A program made the position numbers and the translations under genes. Positions 25,511-35,763 of a stretch of 64,000 nucleotides of DNA are shown here, in pieces (position 1 is the first letter of the stretch; each line of letters starts with the position of its first letter). This DNA comes from Bdellovibrionales bacterium. GTDB taxonomy: Bacteria > Myxococcota > XYA12-FULL-58-9 > SYDY01. The notes beneath the pieces are model-generated. The model was not told the DNA's origin and made no database searches. It saw only the letters and a list, made by a program, of their open reading frames with translations. Location of the stretch: the NCBI GenBank assembly GCA_005801425.1, contig SYDY01000085.1:1-64000 (forward strand), written 5' to 3'.

Positions 25511-26284
25511 ATGGGTCGAGATCTTCTTTACAAGCCGCAGGTACAAGCTGTTTTGCCCGAAGAGGAAGGCGGGACCGATAAGGTCAAAAAAACTGACAAA
25601 GGCCAAAAATCGGTTGAGGCCGCCCAGAAAAAAGTAGATGCTGTTCAGGATGCAGTGCTGCGACGGGTGCTCGAAAAAGTGGTTGCGGCGCAGGTACAAC
25701 AGTCTGCTCAGGCCGCCCCATCATCCGCGCCCACGTCAGATCCCACCAGTGGCACCAAGGCTTATCTCAATGCCTATTTCACCAAAGATATTGATTCGGC
25801 CCGTGGGATCAATTTGCGAACGACCGAACAGCAGGCGCTGCGTGGGAGCAAAGAGGCCACGGATCTTCGGCAAGTATCCATTCCAGCCGATATAAGTATC
25901 GATGTACCCAACCCAAGCATGATGTTGGGGGGGCTTGAGCGCATGGGGCTCGGTTCCGGTTTTCATGAAGGTCTTGAAGATGTTCTAGGACGTATGGGGG
26001 CTTCGTGCATGGCCGAGGGGATGACCCACGAAAAGCTCGAAGCACGGATGGCGCAACTCGAAGCCATGGTCGAACTGCGCAAAACGGCATTGGCGAGGAT
26101 CCGCGAGGTGCGGATGGAAGACAAAGGTCGTCCGTCGGTGACGCTTGAACAAGCGATGCTTGGTGATGGGATGGCGACAGAAGATCTTACAAATTCAGGT
26201 ACCCTCTTAATTGGTCGCACCGCATCGCAAGCGACCAATATGCATGACCGCGTTGCAAAGGCACTTGGGATCAAGAAAAGTTGA
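25511..26284 (+). CDS. Unknown helical protein
   Basis: The 257-residue protein is charged and helical. An N-terminal Lys/Glu/Gln/Ala-rich coiled segment (about 20-75) leads to an Ala/Pro/Ser/Thr linker and a second helical part (about 140-210, KLEARMAQLEAMVELRKTAL). There is no signal peptide, membrane segment or recognised motif. The linker style resembles type III secretion accessory or translocator proteins, but that is a weak impression. It lies between the HSF-like gene and an RCC1 lipoprotein gene on the same strand; the start is uncertain because no ribosome binding site is seen. Confidence 0.55.
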   Translation: MGRDLLYKPQVQAVLPEEEGGTDKVKKTDKGQKSVEAAQKKVDAVQDAVLRRVLEKVVAAQVQQSAQAAPSSAPTSDPTSGTKAYLNAYFTKDIDSARGINLRTTEQQALRGSKEATDLRQVSIPADISIDVPNPSMMLGGLERMGLGSGFHEGLEDVLGRMGASCMAEGMTHEKLEARMAQLEAMVELRKTALARIREVRMEDKGRPSVTLEQAMLGDGMATEDLTNSGTLLIGRTASQATNMHDRVAKALGIKKS

Positions 26285-26314
26285 TGCACCATGAGCCCTC
26301 GCTTACCATAGTGC

Positions 26315-28756
26315 ATGTCTAAGGGCTTTGCGTGTGTTGGGTTGCTATGCTGGATGGTCGTTGGCTGTGCAAAAAAAGAAATAACGCCTGAGACGAAAAG
26401 TGAAGTCACATCCAGTGTCACACAGGAACCCCCGCCTCCTGTTCTTTCCGAACCCCTGCCTCCTGTGCCTTCCAAGTCTGCGCCTAATGTCACATCCTAT
26501 GTTGCACCCAGTGCATCAAGCGAACCCCCGCCTGGGGTTAAGTATGAAATCCCGTCGGTGTGTGGCAACCATATCGTTGAGGCCGGCGAAGCATGCGATG
26601 ATGGCAATGTGATCACGGAGACTCAGGAGGGCTGCGTAGGTTATGGCCAGGTGTGTACGTCGTGTCAGTCGGATTGCTCGACGCTGTTGACGTTCAAGGG
26701 GCCCTACTGCGGTGATGGTATGGTTCAGGCCGCCAATCATGAACAATGCGATGATGGCAATACGGTGACGGAAACGACGTCGTCGTGTGCGGCCTATGAC
26801 AAGGAATGCGTGACTTGCAAGGCCGACTGCTCGGGCGAGTTAACGTTGAAAGGGCCTTCTTGCGGCGACGGGGTGGTGCAGTCGAGCAACGAAGCGTGCG
26901 ACGACGGCAATACCGTGACCGAAACCGATGCTGTTTGTTCTGTTTATGGGCAAACATGCAAAACATGTAAGTCCGACTGTTCGGCCGAATTAATACTCAA
27001 GGGGCCACGTTGCGGTGACGGAATGATTCAGTCCGATAACCATGAACAATGTGATGACGCGAACGAAGTGAATATTGATGCCTGCTTGAATACCTGCGTT
27101 TTGGCACAATGCGGTGATGGCGCGCTTCGGGAGGGCTTTGAAATATGCGAGGATGGCAACACGGTGAATGAAACCGCATGCCCCTATGGGACAAAAACGT
27201 GCACGTCATGCAACGCAAGTTGCACAGCGACCCTAAATCTTGTGGGTCCCTATTGTGGTGATGGGGTGGTACAAGCAAGTGATCACGAAATATGTGACGA
27301 CAAGAACAATGTGACCGAAACCGATGCGGACTGTTCTGGCTATAACCAAGTATGCACGACGTGCAAATCGGATTGTTTGGCGGCATTCACCATCAAGGGT
27401 CCTCGTTGTGGTGATGGAATCGTTCAGCGTGAACACGAACAATGCGACGATGGGAACACGAACAACAACGATGCCTGCTTGAATACATGCGTGCCAACGC
27501 TTGTCATCTCGGCGGGGGGGTACCACACGTGTGCATTGTGGCGAGGCGATCATAAAGCGGCCAAATGCTGGGGCTGGGGGATGCATGGTCAGCTTGGTTA
27601 CGGGACTACAGAGAATGTTGGGGATGGTGTCAAAGGGATGGCAACGGTTGCAGGCATCCCTTTCATTGATTTTGGTGCGAACAATTTCCCAACCGCCATT
27701 GCAGCAGGGAAAAGTCATACGTGTGCATTGTTGAATCAAGGGAGGGTCAAGTGCTGGGGCTTGGGTGATGCTGGACAGCTGGGCCAAGGCAATACGAGCA
27801 ATATAGGGGATGGGGTGGAGGGCCATCAAAGTATAGCGGAGACTCCTCCTATCAACCTTGGAGAAGGTTTGACCGCTGTTGCCATCACAGCCGGTGATCA
27901 GCACAGTTGCGCGTTGTTAAACAACGGTACAATCAAGTGCTGGGGCTATGGTGCGTTTGGCCAGCTTGGACAAGGCTACACACTTAATATTGGGGATGAT
28001 GTGGGGCTTCCCGTTGCGGACAATGTCCCTATTGTTCTTGCCACCGATCGAAGTCTGACTGCCGTCGCCGTTGAAGCAGGCGCTAACCATACCTGCGGCC
28101 TATTAAGTAACGGTTCTCTTAAATGTTGGGGCCAAGGTTTGCATGGGAAGCTTGGGAACAACAGCACTGCAAATATTGGCGATACATTGCAGCATTTGGT
28201 TGCCACAAGTTTGCCCATCAAATTAGGGATCAAGGTGCGTACGATCGCGGCAGGTGCTGATCATACCTGTGGATTGATGAGAGACGGCAAGATCAAATGC
28301 TGGGGCTTGGGTGCCAATGGTCGGCTTGGGAAATGGGACACCAAGAATATCGGGGATGGCATCAAAGGCCATAAAACAGCGACTGAAAGTTTTCCTATTT
28401 TACTAGGAAAAGATCTTACAGCCGTTGCCGTCGTGGCGGGTTATAGCCACACGTGTGCACTTCTTAACAATGGTACGGTGAAATGTTGGGGCGCCGGTTC
28501 CCAGGGCCAACTGGGTGTGGGAAACAATGAAAATCTAACAGCACCTGGCAATGTGCCCGTGGATTTTGGAACGGGTCTTCTTGCCACCTCGATCGTATCG
28601 GGCATGTATCATACCTGTGCGCTGCTGAGCGACGGTAAGATCAAATGCTGGGGTATGGGCGCATTTGGCCAACTGGGAAATAACAGCACCGCCAATGTGG
28701 GTGATGATCCCAAAGATGTGATGACGGCGGTGGTGCTTGAGCGGTTGCATAATTGA
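26315..28756 (+). CDS. Lipoprotein with myxococcus-type Cys-rich repeats and RCC1 repeats
   Basis: The 813-residue protein starts with a lipoprotein signal ending VVGC (about residue 18), then a Pro/Ser linker to about residue 80. Residues about 85-395 hold about seven disulfide-rich repeats of the form CGDGxVQxxNHEQCDDGNTVTET, the myxococcus cysteine-rich repeat. Residues about 400-805 hold about seven RCC1-like blades with the signature HTCALLNNGTIKCWG and GQLG, probably a beta-propeller. Both repeat types occur on surface lipoproteins of Myxococcota and probably mediate binding; the ligand is unknown. TACCAT lies 5 bases before the ATG. Confidence 0.85.
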   Translation: MSKGFACVGLLCWMVVGCAKKEITPETKSEVTSSVTQEPPPPVLSEPLPPVPSKSAPNVTSYVAPSASSEPPPGVKYEIPSVCGNHIVEAGEACDDGNVITETQEGCVGYGQVCTSCQSDCSTLLTFKGPYCGDGMVQAANHEQCDDGNTVTETTSSCAAYDKECVTCKADCSGELTLKGPSCGDGVVQSSNEACDDGNTVTETDAVCSVYGQTCKTCKSDCSAELILKGPRCGDGMIQSDNHEQCDDANEVNIDACLNTCVLAQCGDGALREGFEICEDGNTVNETACPYGTKTCTSCNASCTATLNLVGPYCGDGVVQASDHEICDDKNNVTETDADCSGYNQVCTTCKSDCLAAFTIKGPRCGDGIVQREHEQCDDGNTNNNDACLNTCVPTLVISAGGYHTCALWRGDHKAAKCWGWGMHGQLGYGTTENVGDGVKGMATVAGIPFIDFGANNFPTAIAAGKSHTCALLNQGRVKCWGLGDAGQLGQGNTSNIGDGVEGHQSIAETPPINLGEGLTAVAITAGDQHSCALLNNGTIKCWGYGAFGQLGQGYTLNIGDDVGLPVADNVPIVLATDRSLTAVAVEAGANHTCGLLSNGSLKCWGQGLHGKLGNNSTANIGDTLQHLVATSLPIKLGIKVRTIAAGADHTCGLMRDGKIKCWGLGANGRLGKWDTKNIGDGIKGHKTATESFPILLGKDLTAVAVVAGYSHTCALLNNGTVKCWGAGSQGQLGVGNNENLTAPGNVPVDFGTGLLATSIVSGMYHTCALLSDGKIKCWGMGAFGQLGNNSTANVGDDPKDVMTAVVLERLHN

Positions 28757-28783
28757 TGCAATCAATTCATTGATTGAGCACCC

Positions 28784-28858
28784 GTAGGGGCGGTTCGTGA
28801 ACCGCCCGATAAACTTTTATTCAAATGCCGCACGGGCGCTTCGCGAAGCGCCCCTACA
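28784..28858. repeat. Composite palindromic element, copy 1
   Basis: Two different palindromes, GGGCGGTTCGTGAACCGCCC on the left and GGGCGCTTCGCGAAGCGCCC on the right, are joined by about 25 A+T-rich bases. The ends GTAGGGGCG and CGCCCCTAC are inverted repeats of each other. It lies between the convergent RCC1 lipoprotein and nagZ genes. The structure resembles a bacterial interspersed mosaic element. Confidence 0.9.
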
Positions 28859-28879
28859 GATAATGAGAACAAATCAATT

Positions 28880-29887
28880 CTACGAAAAATTAATCGCCTG
28901 CCAGTTTGTAATTGTGCGCATTTCGCTTGCAATCAATTGCTCGGCGGGAACGGTGCGTTGTTCCATGACATGATGCAAAGCACGGTGCAGGCCCAAGGCA
29001 CGCACAGGATCGATGCATGCGAGATAATGATCAAGGCCTGCTTTAAGTCCAAGCAAAGCGATTTCATCAAGACTCCAATGATCGGCCAAGGCTTTCATAT
29101 CGATGTCGTCGCTTACGATGATGCCTGAAAAACCCAATTCATCACGCAATGCACGCAAGATGACGGGCGAGAGTGTTGCAGGCAATTTGGGATCCAGTTT
29201 GGGAACCATCATGTGTGCGGTCATGATCGCATCCATGATGCCTGATGCGGCGGCAGCTTTGAATGGTAACCATTCGCGTTTGCGCAATGTTTCAATGCTG
29301 TGTTGCACTTCGGGGAGTGCAAGATGACTGTCTACGGTGGTGTCGCCGTGGCCAGGATAATGTTTGCCACAGGTGCGTATGCCGGCCGCACGAAGTCCTT
29401 CGGCAAATGCACATGCAAACGTTGTGACATCCTGCGCATTTTCGGCAAACGCACGATTGCCGATGATGGGATTGGTAGGTTCGGTATGGATGTCGAGTAC
29501 GGGTGCATAATCGAGATCGAAACCGTAACTGCGCAGCTCTTGACCCATGCGATGGCCGAATTTTCGAACTGCTTCGATGCCTTGGCGTGCCATGTCGCGT
29601 GCGTTGGGCCAATCGTTGCCCAAGGGTTTTAATCGCTGAACCAGTCCGCCTTCTTGATCGACGCTGATGACAAACGGATCGCCTGCACGAAATGCTTTAA
29701 GTTCCGCGATGAAATCGCGAAGCTGGTGTGCATCCACAATGTTGCGTGCAAATAAAATAATCCCGAAAGGATTGATGTGCGTGAGCAACTCACGTGTGGC
29801 TTGGTCCAATTGGGGTCCAGGAATGCCGATGGTGAGCAATCGGCCCGCGATGCGTTTGCGGTCTTCGCGATCAAGATACATGGACAT
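28880..29887 (-). CDS. nagZ: Beta-N-acetylhexosaminidase, GH3
   Basis: NagZ removes GlcNAc from anhydro-muropeptides in the cytosol during cell wall recycling. The 335-residue protein has the GH3 motifs FVISVDQEGGLVQRL, the flexible catalytic loop CGKHYPGHGDTTVDSH with its acid/base His, and the nucleophile Asp in IIVSDDIDMKAL. There is no signal peptide, as expected for NagZ. The length is typical. It is divergent from the giant AAA/transglutaminase gene across a 55 bp gap. Alternative ATGs at 29887 and 29881 differ by two residues. Confidence 0.93.
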   Translation of the reverse strand: MSMYLDREDRKRIAGRLLTIGIPGPQLDQATRELLTHINPFGIILFARNIVDAHQLRDFIAELKAFRAGDPFVISVDQEGGLVQRLKPLGNDWPNARDMARQGIEAVRKFGHRMGQELRSYGFDLDYAPVLDIHTEPTNPIIGNRAFAENAQDVTTFACAFAEGLRAAGIRTCGKHYPGHGDTTVDSHLALPEVQHSIETLRKREWLPFKAAAASGIMDAIMTAHMMVPKLDPKLPATLSPVILRALRDELGFSGIIVSDDIDMKALADHWSLDEIALLGLKAGLDHYLACIDPVRALGLHRALHHVMEQRTVPAEQLIASEMRTITNWQAINFS

Positions 29888-29927
29888 GCTCTATCCCTTT
29901 CCCCGTGAGAAATAACATAAATGTGGG

Positions 29928-29933
29928 TATTAC
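29928..29933 (+). promoter_or_regulatory. -10 element of the giant gene
   Basis: TATTAC ends 9 bases before the ATG at 29943, within the 55 bp divergent gap shared with nagZ. No ribosome binding site is seen. Confidence 0.3.
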
Positions 29934-29942
29934 TGTCATACC

Positions 29943-32900
29943 ATGACATTCACGCGATTTCCTACGGGCAACGAACGGCCTCAAAGCGTGAGTCATATGC
30001 CGAGTCCAAGCGTGGATCCTGCATTGTTGACCCGTTCGCCGGTCCTTGGTGGCGGTTTTGATTTCGATCACAGTGCCTACGCATCATCGCAAGAACCACC
30101 ACTATCCCAGCCCATAGCACATTTACCCGTGCTGCCTTTGCACGCTATTTTTTCATGGGAGCATGGCTTAAGACGTCCAAGCGCCCGATTGCTGCTTGCG
30201 CCTACGGAGGGGTTGTCGCGTACTCAGGTGATCGTTCAAATCGAGAAAATAGCTGCACAGTGCGGCATGGTGTGTTGTGTGCTTGAAAATACCGACATGG
30301 CGGCAACCCATGCGGTGCGACAGAAAATAGATGAGACCATCGCGAACCATGGCATGTTGATTATTGCTGCTGGACCAGGCGGCATCGAAAATCCCAATGC
30401 GTTCAATACGATCATTGACGATTATGCCTCGGATGGTGAAGCGGGAAAGCGTGCTTCGCAGATGCGTGTTGTGGTGGTTCTCCCGACAGGCTTTTTGCTT
30501 GAAGATACGGCCTTTGTAAGTCGGTTTGAAGCACATAGGCTGACACCGCTTGTTCACCCATTTTTAGATCGACCCTGGATGACACCCAGTCCTCAGAAAT
30601 GCATGGATCCATCCATTGCACGCATTGTTGTTTGGGAAATGTTTGGCATGGATGCGCGCTTGGAAGCGGCATTTAAAGAGGCCAAAGGTGAGCTTCTTAT
30701 TTGTGTGCCCGAAGTCTCTGAATACGTGATGCGTTGTTTGTGGCGATTGTGTGAATCACATCCTGGTTTGCGTGTCTTTGTCCATGAAGATTTTCATGAC
30801 GGTTTTATTTCTCGCCGTGATCCTGATGTGATGCCGGAAGGTGTTCTCGCCATCGACGAAGCAAGTGTGCTTACCGCATTTGCCCGTGAATCGGCGCAGG
30901 TGGGTACTTCATGTTTTGGGCCGCTTTCCGATGTGAGAAATCCTGCACCGCAGGTGATGGTGATGGGTCCATTATCGGAAAATAGTTGGAAAATGCTTGC
31001 GAGTGCTCCCAATCCATGTTGGCCACCGCACGTCGTTGAAGGCATTCCTGTGCCGTCGTGGGCCAGCGATGTGGTGCGTATTGCTGGGGGGGCCCGTGAT
31101 GTATTTCGTTACGAACTCCCGAACACATCGTTCGTGTTGCATGCCTCGGATACCAGTTTAATGTTCTCGCTTCTCTTCAAAAAATATCCTTCGATGATCT
31201 ACATCCCCATGGCATCAGACACGAGTGCGGGTGCATTTCTGCAAAGGGCCGTGCGATGCGATGATGGACGTCATCTTCGGGTTGACACACTCTTGCTTGA
31301 TGCATTGAATAAAGGGGGTGATATTGTTCTGCATGTGGATTATGCCCCGGATCTTGCGAAATGCATGGGTCTTTTGTTGATGACGCCGCCGCGAGGTATG
31401 GTGTCTGGGGAGATGGTTGAATTTCCTAACGCACGGGTTATTTTGCTGACCAACGATCCGCATCTGGAATTGGCTTTGCCCGGCGCAATGCACCTTCATG
31501 ACAACGTGCAGCATACATCGAGAGACCTTGTGATTCATGCGTTTTGGAACATGGAACTGAGTGAGTCAGAAATATCCCGTGTGGTCGAATTTGCTGACGC
31601 CATTGATTTGGCACTGAAATCGGATCCAGAAACATTGGCACGTCATAGGCGTCTCGATGTTTGGACCCTAATCCGCGTGCTGTTATATAAAGATAAGTTT
31701 TCTGATTGGATGCGTATTGCCGTTGAGTGTACGCTCAGCGGTGAGTTTGGCGATGGTAGTGAATCCTACGCAAAACTTTTGTATACGGTGAGCGGAAACG
31801 AAACATCCCATGATTTTGATGTACGCGGGGTGTTTCGTGCGATCGATGACATGCGTCATCCCTCACAATTGCTCGATTATCAGTATCGCATCGCCAATGA
31901 AGTGACGCGTCCTGTATTCGATGCGGTGATGGCTTATTACAAAGCATCACCTGCGCATGGCCTTGCGGTATTGATCTGTCATGCGGCGAAATCCTATCCG
32001 CCGGGTGGTCAAGAAGCGCAGATCGCACAATGGATTGCCGATGGTGTGGGCCTTCCCGCCGATGCGATCATGCCTGTTGAACCTCCTCTTTCATCATCTC
32101 GGGATCTTTATGAAGAACAGTACGCTTGCGTACAACGCGCGCTCGCAGTGAATCAGGGATGCGCGCTCATTGGCCCGCCGTGCTCTGGCAAAAGTCGTGC
32201 GTTGGATATGCTCGAAAAATCCTATCCGCGCACTGTACGATTGGTCGTGGCACATTTTCCGAATGTAACGCTGTTAGCGAATGCAGTGCAAGAAGCATAC
32301 GACGGTGGTGCTCATCTTGTGATTATCGATGAAGCCGATTTACTTGATTTACGGGGGATCATTAGGCTGTCCAGTGGAGGGTGCAAGCTTGTGATTGCAG
32401 GGAATGGTTTACAAGATGATCGCGTGTCTTTGCCCGTTTGGATACCGCTCGTACGTTTTCCTGAAGTGACCTATGGCCAAGATCTCATGGACCGATTTAT
32501 CACGCCGGCAACAGATGCGTGCAAAGAGATATTTTCGGGTTCCGTATACGGTTTGACGAACACCACGACGAAGCTGCTTGCAACCCATCGCATGATGCAT
32601 GCCATGGATCGTGAAGGACGCGTGACACCTCGGTTGATTCAAGAGGTCTATCGGCGTTTTCTTGCAATGCAATCCAATGGCGTTGGGGCGGGGACGTGGC
32701 CAACCGCCCTCACCCAAGTCTATATTGATGCTTTCGGCGCGCGTGAAAGAAAAACTTTAAACCTATTATTTAGGCTCACTCTGTTGCCTGGGTACGATGG
32801 GTTAGGCTTTCTTGCATCGGGGATTTTTCATGGTCGTGAGGATGATTATAATAGGATCTACAGACATCTTTGGGTACTGCAGAAAGCGAGGCAATTGCCT

Positions 32901-35732
32901 GATCATCCCGCATTGCGAGGAACATCATCGTCATTTGCGATCAGTGGTCCTCCGGGGGTCGGCAAAGACGCCATGACGCGTGCAGCGTTATGCTCATTAG
33001 ATGGTGATAGGCCGCGAACATGGACACAGGTGCAGGGCGGTTCTGCCGATGTGGTATGGGCTGTACAAAAAGCGCGACATGATTTTGGGACGGTCGTTGT
33101 TTCGGAACTGAATACATTTAATGCCCAGGCGATTCATGCGGGATTGCACAGCGATGAACGTGCCGGCTTAGGGGTTGTGGTGAGTTTGGGCAATCCACCC
33201 GATACCAATCAGGGTCGTGCCAACAAAGGGGCTGCGGCGGCAAGTCGTGAAACAAGGCTTGTGTTGGAAGATGGTTCTCCTCATGACTGGGTTGCGGGCG
33301 CACGGCGCTGTGTGCCTAGGGTTACGGATTCGACCGCACTTCATACCGGAGATGCACTTGAGAGGATCAACCATCGATTGATAGCTTCTGGATCACCACT
33401 TCGCGCAACATTTCGCCAAATGGTTGCAATGTTTGAAAATCCATCCGGAAATCATTTGGATTATTACGATGCCGTGATTGAATCGTTTAGGGGAAAGACA
33501 GCACCGCAGAATATCACATCTCAATCCTCGTCATCGACCATTGCGCTTTTGAGTGCCATAGCGGGCGTTCCTGTGCGGTTTCTCGAAGGAAGTCGTTTTA
33601 ATGACAACGTGACAGATCCCGTGCTTGCGTCCGATGGTTCGCTTGTTTTCCCAGGGCAAGCTGATCCTAAGGTGAGTTTTAGTACGCGTAGGCACTATGC
33701 CTGTTTCGCGGTGCGTTTAGGGGTGTTCGAGGATCGTGATGAACCTTTGATGTCTGCCTGGCTTTGCGATATCTTGGGCGTTCGTGGTATAAGAAGAATC
33801 GCAACCCATAAAAATCCAACATTTGCGCGGCTCTGGTCTCTTGTTGCGAGCGGCCGCATAAGCCCAACCGATGATGCACTTGTCCTTCTTTTTTATCAAC
33901 GTATTAAGGCATGGTCAAAAGACCATATCCTTGCGCGATCTCCCGCAAGTGCGCGGGCATTCGGTTATCATGTGCGCAAGGTATTTTCGGAAGTGGAGCG
34001 GGCGCTCAGCGCGGGAGAACCGCTCAATCCTCATGTGTTTATGACCGATGAGGAAGCGGCGTTGTTCCCGGTGAATCAAGCTCAGCCTATCATAAAACCT
34101 GTCATCGATCCCAAGGTCGCATTGCTTGCACAGTTGGCAGAAAATACAGAAGTGCGCCATTCGCAGGTGCGTTTGACGATGCCGCCACAGCGGACGACCC
34201 TGCGTGATACACGACCTGAACTAACACATGAACGCGAGCGTGTTGCACCGACGGTTATCGGTGTTCGTTATGCAACGTCGACATTATATTGCCCCGCGTA
34301 TGTACAAGATCCTGATGGAACACACAGGACTTACCCTTTGGCATCGCCAAACGCAGGTGCATCAAAAGAAATAGATAGGCATGTGGTTGCTGTCACAAAT
34401 GCGCCCGGCACGATGATTGCGCTGCGTGTTCACGAAGGTGCGGTTCCTGTGGATATTTGTTTTTCGTCAAATGGGAAAAAAATACCCGTACGTGAATTAG
34501 AACCTGATGTGGATGTGGTTTTATCCGGAAGCTCCTATGCGGTGCGTGTTCCGCAAGGATTGGTGCCAGGAAGCAATTTGTCGTACCGCCTGGTGGAAGC
34601 GACAAAACCCAAGGCACTGTGCCGCAATGGCCATAAAGCGGTTGATACCCTTGATTTACGCACATTGCCGGATGATCGCCGTGCGGTGGTTGAATCGTTT
34701 TTACTGCGTGAAGATACGATTCGGATTGCGCGCAGTGTAAAGCACCATTCGAAGGCCGTTCTTGTTCAGCATGTGTGTGATTGGGTAAAAACAACGTTTC
34801 AATACCGTTGGGGTCATGAACAAGGTGCTACCACAGCCATCGAGATGCTTCGGACAGGATCAGGCAATTGTGTTGCAGCGCAGGAACTGGCGTTTATTCT
34901 TCTGGTGCGCTTGGGGGCACGCAGTGTACTTCGTATTGCAGGAACACTCTTGCAGGGACAGGAAATCAAATCAAGTGGGCACGTGTGGCTTGAATACGAA
35001 GGGGGTCGTTATGATCCAACGCCATTCGAAGTGCCACGTGCGCAACCTGTGCTTGCACGGCCCATCGATGCCACCCGTGTTGCAATGCGTGCTGTGAGGC
35101 CTGTTGAGATCTGTGAGCCTGAAGCGATCCCTGTTGTTCTTGTTCGCGCAGCCAATATTGCGCGTTTAAACGATCTTCAAAAGCAGCGCATGAACGATCC
35201 ACGTCTTCGTGCGCGTTGGCTTGCAAGCGAATGTTTGTTTCAGCAAACGGTGATGGCCAAATCGGTAACCGATCCCCATGGCGATGAGGTTCGCATTACA
35301 GCAAGCGGCGATGTGGTGCCGTGCACCCGTGCAGGAAAAGTATCGCCGAAACCGCGTGTTTTGTTTTTAGGGTCGCGCGATGCAGTGCGTATGGCGGCTG
35401 AACCGCTGGGTTTATGGTTGCCTGCTTTGGCCGTTTTTTTTGAAGAAGGTCGCGGGCGTTTGTATATTGCATGCAAGCATGCGGATGGCCATAGCGATAT
35501 TACGTGTGTGAAATCATGTGAAGAACTTCTTGATGCCGTGAATCGTGTGCCCAAAAACGTTGTTCATGATGACCCTCGCGACGAATTGGCGATTGCCATG
35601 GGTGCAAAGACCGTGACGTACGGTGCGCAGGTTTTGAGGTTGGATGCATTACGAAGCGAAGCTGTGCCTAAAGATGCAGGATCGCGGTTTCGAAGAGACC
35701 CACCTCCAAAGCGTCATTCGGTAAATTTCTAG
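29943..35732 (+). CDS. Giant protein with AAA modules and transglutaminase-like domain
   Basis: The 1929-residue protein has no signal peptide. Residues about 60-700 look like degenerate AAA modules, with Walker-B- and sensor-like strands (GGDIVLHVDYAP, ARVILLTNDP). A first intact P-loop, GPPCSGKS, starts at 744 and is followed by LVIIDEADLLDL. A second P-loop, GPPGVGKD, starts at 1002 with VVVSELNTFNAQAIHAG and GVVVSLGNPPDT, in the style of MoxR/midasin-type AAA. Residues about 1600-1710 form a transglutaminase-like core with C1643 (GSGNCVAAQELAF), H1680 (SSGHVWLEYEGG) and D1691 (RYDPTPFE). Tandem AAA modules joined to a cysteine-protease-fold domain suggest a motor that delivers substrates to the catalytic domain. 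No known family with this layout is recognised. Confidence 0.72.
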   Translation: MTFTRFPTGNERPQSVSHMPSPSVDPALLTRSPVLGGGFDFDHSAYASSQEPPLSQPIAHLPVLPLHAIFSWEHGLRRPSARLLLAPTEGLSRTQVIVQIEKIAAQCGMVCCVLENTDMAATHAVRQKIDETIANHGMLIIAAGPGGIENPNAFNTIIDDYASDGEAGKRASQMRVVVVLPTGFLLEDTAFVSRFEAHRLTPLVHPFLDRPWMTPSPQKCMDPSIARIVVWEMFGMDARLEAAFKEAKGELLICVPEVSEYVMRCLWRLCESHPGLRVFVHEDFHDGFISRRDPDVMPEGVLAIDEASVLTAFARESAQVGTSCFGPLSDVRNPAPQVMVMGPLSENSWKMLASAPNPCWPPHVVEGIPVPSWASDVVRIAGGARDVFRYELPNTSFVLHASDTSLMFSLLFKKYPSMIYIPMASDTSAGAFLQRAVRCDDGRHLRVDTLLLDALNKGGDIVLHVDYAPDLAKCMGLLLMTPPRGMVSGEMVEFPNARVILLTNDPHLELALPGAMHLHDNVQHTSRDLVIHAFWNMELSESEISRVVEFADAIDLALKSDPETLARHRRLDVWTLIRVLLYKDKFSDWMRIAVECTLSGEFGDGSESYAKLLYTVSGNETSHDFDVRGVFRAIDDMRHPSQLLDYQYRIANEVTRPVFDAVMAYYKASPAHGLAVLICHAAKSYPPGGQEAQIAQWIADGVGLPADAIMPVEPPLSSSRDLYEEQYACVQRALAVNQGCALIGPPCSGKSRALDMLEKSYPRTVRLVVAHFPNVTLLANAVQEAYDGGAHLVIIDEADLLDLRGIIRLSSGGCKLVIAGNGLQDDRVSLPVWIPLVRFPEVTYGQDLMDRFITPATDACKEIFSGSVYGLTNTTTKLLATHRMMHAMDREGRVTPRLIQEVYRRFLAMQSNGVGAGTWPTALTQVYIDAFGARERKTLNLLFRLTLLPGYDGLGFLASGIFHGREDDYNRIYRHLWVLQKARQLPDHPALRGTSSSFAISGPPGVGKDAMTRAALCSLDGDRPRTWTQVQGGSADVVWAVQKARHDFGTVVVSELNTFNAQAIHAGLHSDERAGLGVVVSLGNPPDTNQGRANKGAAAASRETRLVLEDGSPHDWVAGARRCVPRVTDSTALHTGDALERINHRLIASGSPLRATFRQMVAMFENPSGNHLDYYDAVIESFRGKTAPQNITSQSSSSTIALLSAIAGVPVRFLEGSRFNDNVTDPVLASDGSLVFPGQADPKVSFSTRRHYACFAVRLGVFEDRDEPLMSAWLCDILGVRGIRRIATHKNPTFARLWSLVASGRISPTDDALVLLFYQRIKAWSKDHILARSPASARAFGYHVRKVFSEVERALSAGEPLNPHVFMTDEEAALFPVNQAQPIIKPVIDPKVALLAQLAENTEVRHSQVRLTMPPQRTTLRDTRPELTHERERVAPTVIGVRYATSTLYCPAYVQDPDGTHRTYPLASPNAGASKEIDRHVVAVTNAPGTMIALRVHEGAVPVDICFSSNGKKIPVRELEPDVDVVLSGSSYAVRVPQGLVPGSNLSYRLVEATKPKALCRNGHKAVDTLDLRTLPDDRRAVVESFLLREDTIRIARSVKHHSKAVLVQHVCDWVKTTFQYRWGHEQGATTAIEMLRTGSGNCVAAQELAFILLVRLGARSVLRIAGTLLQGQEIKSSGHVWLEYEGGRYDPTPFEVPRAQPVLARPIDATRVAMRAVRPVEICEPEAIPVVLVRAANIARLNDLQKQRMNDPRLRARWLASECLFQQTVMAKSVTDPHGDEVRITASGDVVPCTRAGKVSPKPRVLFLGSRDAVRMAAEPLGLWLPALAVFFEEGRGRLYIACKHADGHSDITCVKSCEELLDAVNRVPKNVVHDDPRDELAIAMGAKTVTYGAQVLRLDALRSEAVPKDAGSRFRRDPPPKRHSVNF

Positions 35733-35763
35733 AATATGTTCTATGAACCCATTACTTTTCTGA

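Noticed and set aside
26315-28756. Eukaryotic RCC1/Ran regulator
   Set aside because: The RCC1 repeats are on a lipoprotein with myxococcus-type Cys-rich repeats, so the protein is an exported surface protein and not a nucleotide-exchange factor.
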